Source of the DNA: Puniceicoccales bacterium
Lineage (GTDB): Bacteria; Verrucomicrobiota; Verrucomicrobiia; Opitutales; JAIRKQ01
DNA length: 60,501 bases
Reading direction: 5' to 3'
Assembly: GCA_031279395.1 (NCBI GenBank)
Contig: JAITIO010000009.1
Coordinates: 1-60,501, forward strand
The position numbers and the translations under genes were made by a program. The notes beneath the pieces were generated by a model. The model was given only the letters and a program-made list of their open reading frames with translations. It was not told where the DNA came from and did no database searches. Positions 56,031 through 60,501 of the stretch are shown here, piece by piece; the first letter of the stretch is position 1; every line of letters starts with the position of its first letter.

Positions 56031-56216
56031 GTGTTTTTACACGTTACTATTCATGGCGAGCAGCGAACAGCTAAAGATTGTAATGAAAAACTGCTAGATG
56101 TCAAGGAAGCAGCGGAATTTCTTAGAGTAAAAACAGACACTCTGTTACTTTGGCTATATACAAATAAATACCCCCAACTAAAATCCATAAAGATGGAAGA
56201 TATAGAAGGTTTCTAA
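56031..56216 (+). CDS. Short excisionase-like HTH protein
   Basis: The 61-codon frame begins with GTG at 56031 and contains KLLDVKEAAEFLRVKTDTLLLWLYTNKYP, the winged-helix HTH_17/MerR-like excisionase motif (helix, turn, recognition helix). It is short, ending soon after the domain, and may be a truncated copy of the two-domain gene that follows. It would bind DNA for excision or transcription control. Confidence 0.5.
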   Translation: MFLHVTIHGEQRTAKDCNEKLLDVKEAAEFLRVKTDTLLLWLYTNKYPQLKSIKMEDIEGF

Positions 56217-56280
56217 GACAAGACCTCGTCAAGTTCATAAAGTCTCTGTCCCGTACCAACGCAGAATGGAGGAGGAAGTC

Positions 56281-56721
56281 ATGAGCGAAAATCTCCAACC
56301 GTCGGAGGAAAGCCGTACCTTTCTTACCCCCAAAGAAGCAGCGGAATACCTGAGGGTTCTACCAGAGACATTACTAGAACACCAGAACGAGATTCCGTCC
56401 CATAAACCTTATGGATTTCTATACTACATAAAGGAAGAGCTGGATGAGCTAGTTCGCCCATATACCAAATATGGGGAATTCTCCATATTTGAAAGTGAAA
56501 ATGGGCCCACCTACCTAACCCTTGTGGAAGCGGCGGAGTATTTGAACGTGTCAACGGAAGACATGTCAACGGAATACTTCAAATGTATTCCTTCCTATGA
56601 ATTTTTCGGACATCGGCTCTACAAGAAAAAAGAACTAGATAGGTTGTTTAGTATGGGACGTGCGGTTATACACTGCAAAGTTACTGATTGTGAGCCCGAT
56701 GAAGACGAAAATGACCTATGA
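56281..56721 (+). CDS. Two-domain excisionase-like DNA-binding protein
   Basis: The 146-residue protein has two successive HTH_17-like units: FLTPKEAAEYLRVLPETLLEHQ (about 20-40) and YLTLVEAAEYLNVSTEDMS (about 80-97), each followed by an LY.KKEL or YIKEELDEL wing. The tail is acidic. ATG 56281 follows AGGAGGAAG. Excisionases normally have one such unit, so the tandem arrangement may bind paired sites. The stop overlaps the start of the primase remnant. Confidence 0.7.
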   Translation: MSENLQPSEESRTFLTPKEAAEYLRVLPETLLEHQNEIPSHKPYGFLYYIKEELDELVRPYTKYGEFSIFESENGPTYLTLVEAAEYLNVSTEDMSTEYFKCIPSYEFFGHRLYKKKELDRLFSMGRAVIHCKVTDCEPDEDENDL

Positions 56722-57762
56722 TCTGGACAAGTTGAAGGGGGCTATCTTCCCGTGCTTTAGCATTCTGTGCATACCTCTTCCCAAAAGGGAAAGGAGTCTG
56801 TGGGGAATATGCGGTAGGGTCGCTGGGAGGAGAACCCGGGAAAAGCTTAAAAATTCGACTGACAGGTTCCAAAGCTGGTATGTGGAAAGACTTTGCGACG
56901 GGGGAGAGTGGGAACAACCTCCTCGACCTACTGTGCAAGGTGCGGGGCAGAGACTTCTATGATGTTTGCAGGGAAGCGGCGAACTGGCTGAGCTACGGAG
57001 AAAACTTTTACGACTTCGATGCCGTAAAGAAGACAAATATGCTGGAGACGGAACGGAAAGATAAAATGCCAAAATACCACCCCTTCCATGACCTGAAAGA
57101 TGGTAACTTTTCTGACCTTTTGCAGCTTGCCCACAGCATGGAAGTCGCTATTGCTGGCGAAGGGAGATGACATACTGAAGTTTTTCAATCACCCGGTGAA
57201 TGGCCGCTGCTGGAGTATAGTCCATGGGGAAAATTTCGTCCTACAGGACAGGAGGTTGGATGGCAAGCCGTTTATCTTCCAAGACAACGCAACGGCGAAG
57301 GCGAGAACGCTGGGATTTCCTGGCTGCCCAATCGGCATACCGACGGACAAACCGGTAATTGCACTGGTGGAAGGGTCATCCGACATCCTCGCCGCCTACT
57401 CCCTGATCTTCGCCGAAGGTGTGGAAACCATGGTGACCCCCGTTGCCATGCTTGGTGCTTCCAATAACATCCACCGGTCCTCCCTCCAACACTTCCAGGG
57501 CAAACATGTCCTCGGGTTCCCGGACTACGACTTTGCTGGCATAAACGGCATGGCACGTTGGGAAAAGCAGTTGGATGGTGTAGCTGCCACCTTTAAGGTC
57601 TTCGACTACGACGGACTATGATGGGATGATGGGAAACCCATCAAGGATTTGATAGATTTTTTGAGGGTCGATGTTGACCAGTGGGAAAAGGAACAGGACG
57701 TCCAATCCCCACTAGCTTCTTTCATTTGCCCTTTACTTGATAAAAACAAAGAAAGATTATGA
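56711..57762 (+). pseudogene. TOPRIM-type primase of the element, two frameshifts and one in-frame stop
   Basis: Frame 1 starts at ATG 56711 (MTYDLDKLKGAIFP). Between about 56745 and 56785 the protein sense shifts to another frame (GEYAVGSLGGEPGKSLKIR...WKDFATGESGNNLLDLL), typical of phage or plasmid primases. Near 57160 it shifts again (DDILKFFNHP...VIALVEGSSDILAAYSL), with the TOPRIM Glu in LVEGSSD and a second acidic motif FPDYDFAG. A TGA at 57619-57621 interrupts FDYDGL, yet the same frame continues sensibly (WDDGKPIKDLIDFLRVDVDQWE) to 57762, overlapping the helicase ATG. The gene is dead as read. Confidence 0.75.
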
Positions 57763-58844
57763 ATAATAATGATGACACCACAAATATTGAAAGAGTCAAG
57801 AATATTCAAGAATATTCTAACTACTTTTTAGTCATCGGGGATAAGAATGAAAATGAGATGAAAAATAATGATGGCGGGGATGAAAGCGATGATTTTCCTC
57901 AAGAAAATTTCTTTGACGAAACGGAAATGTGTAATAGTCCATTTTTGCAAATGAACATTGCGGAAAGAGAACAAATACTGTCCCATTGGTTAAAGACTGG
58001 TAGCCTGGGATATATTTTTGGTGTGAGAGGTTCTGGAAAGACATGGTTCGTATGGAAAATGGCAATCTGCATAAGCAAAGGAGAAGATTTTGGACCGTGG
58101 AGATGTAAAAGACCGTGGAGAACATTGTATGTTGATGAGGAAATGCCTCTGAAATCCATGCAGGAACGGTTACAGTTGCTAGATCCCAGCCTCGATAAGG
58201 ACCTAATATTGATATCCCATGAAGTCGTGGCAATGAAAAAGAGTATTCTCCTAAATCTTGGAAATAAGGACCAACAGGACATGCTGCTAGATTACTGCCT
58301 AAGGCGGAATATCAAGGTGGTGTTTCTAGACAACCTATCTTGCCTGTTCTATGGAATGAGGGAAAATGAGGCCGATGATTGGGAGAAGGTATCTCCCTGG
58401 CTTCTAAAATTTCGCCAGAACGGTATTTCCGTGGTCATTTTGTACCATGCCAATCGGGAAGGTACCGCCATGCGTGGGACGTCGAGAAGGGAGGATGCTG
58501 CTTTTTGGGTAATCCAGATTTCGAAAAATCACAACGGAAATGACAAAAAGAAAGGGACGTTCTTCACCACCACCTTCGAAAAAAATCGGGAAGATGATGG
58601 CGGCATGGAAAGAAAGCTAGACTGGTCATTTATCACTGAAAATGGAAAAACTCAAGTAACATGCGTTCCCACCGATACCAAGATATTGGTTTATGATGCA
58701 GTTAAGAGCGGTATGGGTTCGTGTTCGGACATAGCGGAGTATTTGGGCATTACCAAAGGAAGTGTGTCACAATTTGCTACACAGTTGATAGCTGATAGAC
58801 TAATAAAAAAGCAGGGAAATCTATATGTGCCCGCCCAACGTTAA
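57759..58844 (+). CDS. RepA-type hexameric helicase ATPase of the element
   Basis: The 361-residue RecA-fold ATPase has Walker A FGVRGSGKTWFVWKMA, YVDEEMP after it, Walker B IKVVFLDNLSCLF and a sensor-like VVILYHANREGTAMRGTS. A C-terminal winged helix (SDIAEYLGITKGSVSQFATQLI) follows. This layout matches replicative helicases of RSF1010-like plasmids and some phage satellites. It overlaps the end of the primase remnant, as in other replication modules. The ORF is intact. Confidence 0.8.
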   Translation: MNNNDDTTNIERVKNIQEYSNYFLVIGDKNENEMKNNDGGDESDDFPQENFFDETEMCNSPFLQMNIAEREQILSHWLKTGSLGYIFGVRGSGKTWFVWKMAICISKGEDFGPWRCKRPWRTLYVDEEMPLKSMQERLQLLDPSLDKDLILISHEVVAMKKSILLNLGNKDQQDMLLDYCLRRNIKVVFLDNLSCLFYGMRENEADDWEKVSPWLLKFRQNGISVVILYHANREGTAMRGTSRREDAAFWVIQISKNHNGNDKKKGTFFTTTFEKNREDDGGMERKLDWSFITENGKTQVTCVPTDTKILVYDAVKSGMGSCSDIAEYLGITKGSVSQFATQLIADRLIKKQGNLYVPAQR

Positions 58845-59212
58845 GATTAGGATGCTTAACTTTCGAAAAGATTTTGTTTAGTAAATGGGGGCCTACAGAC
58901 CTCTTTTTACTAAACATTTACCAATTTCAAAATTAGGTTTCCTGATTTTATGCAACTTACACGACATCGGTCAATTAGAGGTTACTAAACAAACGGGCAA
59001 AATTTGGAGCCAAAAAACCTTCATTCATTTAACGTTTGTTTGTAAAAATAACTAAGGATTTCTTGTGTAAAAATTTTGGTAAGGGGATAAAAGTTTCGTC
59101 AAGAATTTTTCTTGTGCGTAAAGAAATTGCAAATATCTTTTTTTGGTTATTTTTGCTTGCAATTTGGAAAATTTGTATCAGATTATCTCCCCAGAATTAA
59201 CGAAAGGTTGAT
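58845..59212. other. Inverted-repeat-rich non-coding region, putative replication origin
   Basis: TGTTTAGTAAA (58875-58885) is matched by its inverse TTTACTAAACA (58906-58916), and TTACTAAACA recurs at 58982-58991. AAACAAACG (58987-58995) is matched by CGTTTGTTT (59033-59041). The rest is AT-rich with no gene. Repeats of one short motif beside a helicase gene suggest iterons, but the first pair could simply be a transcription terminator. Confidence 0.5.
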
Positions 59213-59653
59213 ATGCAGGTTACAACATCAGATGGAAAAACGTTTGGTGATTTTGAAAAGGTTCAAGAGGTGGCTAAGAAACTTCGAGATACAGAAATCG
59301 TGAAAAAATCAGTTGCCAGACAGGACAGTAGCAGTGTTATGTATAATGGTAGTCGCATATCGGTTGACGATCAGGCTGCATTATCGGCACAAATCCCAAG
59401 TGTACTAAACACCATGAGGGTACAGAGTCGGGATGGAGAAGTTTATTCTAAAAGCCCTGGATTTGAGAAAGAGTTCGTTGAATGTTTGAATTTCCTTTTG
59501 GCCTGGTTAGGAAGTATAAAGTCATCGGCAGGAGTCAATGCGTTGCTCATGAGAAATGCTCTTGACTGGTTAATGTCGACAATGGAGGTATCTTCAGCCG
59601 ATGCTGATTTGGAGAGTATAAAAAGTATAATCAGAAATTTTCAAAGGAGATAA
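59213..59653 (+). CDS. Hypothetical protein of the element
   Basis: The 146-residue protein is soluble and mainly helical by composition (FEKVQEVAKKLRDTEIVKK, FEKEFVECLNFLLAWLGSI). It has no signal or recognised domain. The ATG at 59213 follows GAAAGG. It is followed 2 bp later by a gene with a strong SD, so the two are probably one transcript. I cannot assign a role. Confidence 0.6.
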   Translation: MQVTTSDGKTFGDFEKVQEVAKKLRDTEIVKKSVARQDSSSVMYNGSRISVDDQAALSAQIPSVLNTMRVQSRDGEVYSKSPGFEKEFVECLNFLLAWLGSIKSSAGVNALLMRNALDWLMSTMEVSSADADLESIKSIIRNFQRR

Positions 59654-59655
59654 AA

Positions 59656-60262
59656 ATGGCAGCAGCACCAATACCAGTTCTGGCAGACCCAATCGCACTC
59701 ATTAATGCCAATGCCACTCCACTCCCTGGTTTTGCTAGGGACGGAGTTACGGCAGTTGCATACGGTCGAGTCCAATATAATGGGGGGTATACAGGCAGCA
59801 GATGTGCCGCCTCCAGAGTAGTTGGATATAGTTCCGAAGGTAGTTAAAAAAGTAGCAAAAGAACGAGAGGCGGCCCATGCTGCAGCTCAGTTTCCTCTTG
59901 TAGCTCCTCGGCAGATAGCTCCAGTGAGAGCACCGGTTTCAGTGGTAGATCCAGATGCAACGACGGTGTCGGCAATGGTAACAGCGGCAAAGGTAGCGGC
60001 GGTAGTACCAGCGCTAGGAGGGGTAGTGGTGCCAGCAGGAGTAACGGTAGCAGGGGTGGTGTCGGCAGCGGCAAATGCAGTAGCAGGGGTAGCAGCAGCA
60101 ACAGCAGCAGATGTGGTAACGGTGGCGGAAGCAGCAGCGAGCGTGTTGAATCCACGGTTGCCAGCACTAGCACCGGCAGGAGGACTACCGCTAGCACCAG
60201 GAACTTTGCAAAATCTTTTGAGTAATGGGGAATGGGGAAATGCGCTCATAGGGCTTGTATAA
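59656..60262 (+). pseudogene. Ala/Val-rich protein gene, frameshifted and interrupted
   Basis: The gene starts at ATG 59656 (MAAAPIPVLADPIALINANA) after AAGGAGAT. At a G6 run (59782-59787) the sensible frame shifts; dropping one G gives ...YNGGIQAADVPPPE. That frame then meets TAG at 59819-59821 before LDIVPKVVKKVAKEREAAH and a long Ala/Val/Gly-rich stretch ending LLSNGEWGNALIGLV at 60262. The distal DNA is GC-rich and made largely of GNN codons, unlike its surroundings. The function is unknown. The hydrophobic low-complexity stretch might insert in a membrane. Confidence 0.6.
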
Positions 60263-60316
60263 GACATTCGGACTCCCATTCCAGAAACCGGGGTTCGATT
60301 CCCCGTGGGGGTGCCA
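60241..60316 (+). other. tRNA 3'-half-like sequence, possible attachment site
   Basis: CGGGG TTCGATT CCCCG (60289-60305) is a perfect T-arm, followed by TGGGGGT, G and CCA (60314-60316), which looks like the end of a tRNA. I find no matching 5' acceptor strand (about ACCCCCA) upstream and no convincing anticodon stem. Such fragments mark att sites where an element has entered a tRNA gene. It could also be a decayed tRNA or the 3' end of another structured RNA. Confidence 0.45.
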
Positions 60317-60501
60317 GCTGCGGAAACAGCTTAAATACAGGCTTTGTGAAGGATGGGCGGAATACAAAACGAGACGTCAGAAAAAAATCTATTGCCAAAT
60401 TATTGCCAAAAAATTGTTTTTCCAAAAAGGGATTCAAAAATGTTTCAGAAAGATTTTAGAAAGCCAAAGAAGTTTTTAAAAAACTAGAAAAATCGAAGAA
60501 A
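60317..60501. other. Right end of the window, no gene recognised
   Basis: The last 185 bases are AT-rich with several short overlapping frames (for example 60232-60459 and 60255-60479) that extend from the tRNA-like sequence. None has a family feature I recognise. An integrase gene would be expected just beyond an attachment site, but this cannot be seen here. Confidence 0.35.

Noticed and set aside
57619..57621. TGA read as tryptophan (alternative genetic code) in the primase gene
   Set aside because: TGA ends several intact genes in the window and the same gene also has two frameshifts, so simple decay is the better explanation.
59844..60197. Minus-strand Leu/Pro-rich ORF
   Set aside because: It is the antisense of the Ala/Val-rich low-complexity coding stretch and has no independent support.

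Overview
The window comes from a moderately AT-rich Gram-negative genome. It most resembles the PVC superphylum (Verrucomicrobiota or Chlamydiota relatives), probably a host-associated member. Clues are the tRNA-Thr/tuf/tRNA-Trp/secE/nusG/rplKAJL/rpoBC order, LPS enzymes, type III secretion parts (SctC secretin with a CesT-type chaperone, an SctD-like ring protein and a possible SctE-like partner), a giant autotransporter, and large proteins with Ser/Thr-rich N-termini that look like effectors. The placement is inferred from gene content; no phylogeny was run.

Layout. 1-1544 (minus) holds the start of a large repeat protein whose 3' end lies outside the window. Its full-length paralogue is at 44170-46323, and both have a closely related ~250 bp leader. 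1842-5123 has an acidic hypothetical protein, a ferric-iron-type ABC permease and an exported cytidylate-kinase-like protein with a degraded P-loop. 5407-8363 is an autotransporter broken by one frameshift in an A5 tract. 8364-16548 mixes clpX, sctD, a small SctE-like gene, a CBM20-like protein, a small lipoprotein, rsmI and nusB with decayed DNA, including two truncated YoeB-like toxin remnants. 16549-28932 holds glyS, the chaperone-sctC pair, tig, a GspE/PilB ATPase, tRNA-Gly, an M24 peptidase, a Ca2+/Na+ antiporter and sufC-sufB. 28963-30858 is a fused lipid A acyltransferase/glycosyltransferase. 31022-43555 is the conserved transcription/translation block, all on the minus strand. 46376-55866 holds moxR, a tight folE-folP-folB-folK operon, a candidate two-hydrophobic-segment protein, lepA, recA, doxX, a FliO-like gene, rsmE, a TPR-type membrane protein and tRNA-Cys.

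55867-60501 is accessory DNA. It looks like a decaying plasmid-like integrated element with excisionase-type HTH proteins, a TOPRIM primase ruined by two frameshifts and a stop, a RepA-type helicase ATPase, an inverted-repeat-rich non-coding stretch resembling an origin, a broken Ala/Val-rich gene, and a tRNA 3'-half-like sequence that may be an attachment site.

The core genes are ordinary. The interest lies in the paralogous repeat proteins with shared leaders, the exported pseudo-kinase, the dispersed secretion genes, the toxin remnants and the element at the right end. Several broken genes sit at homopolymer tracts, so raw-read checks should precede biological interpretation.
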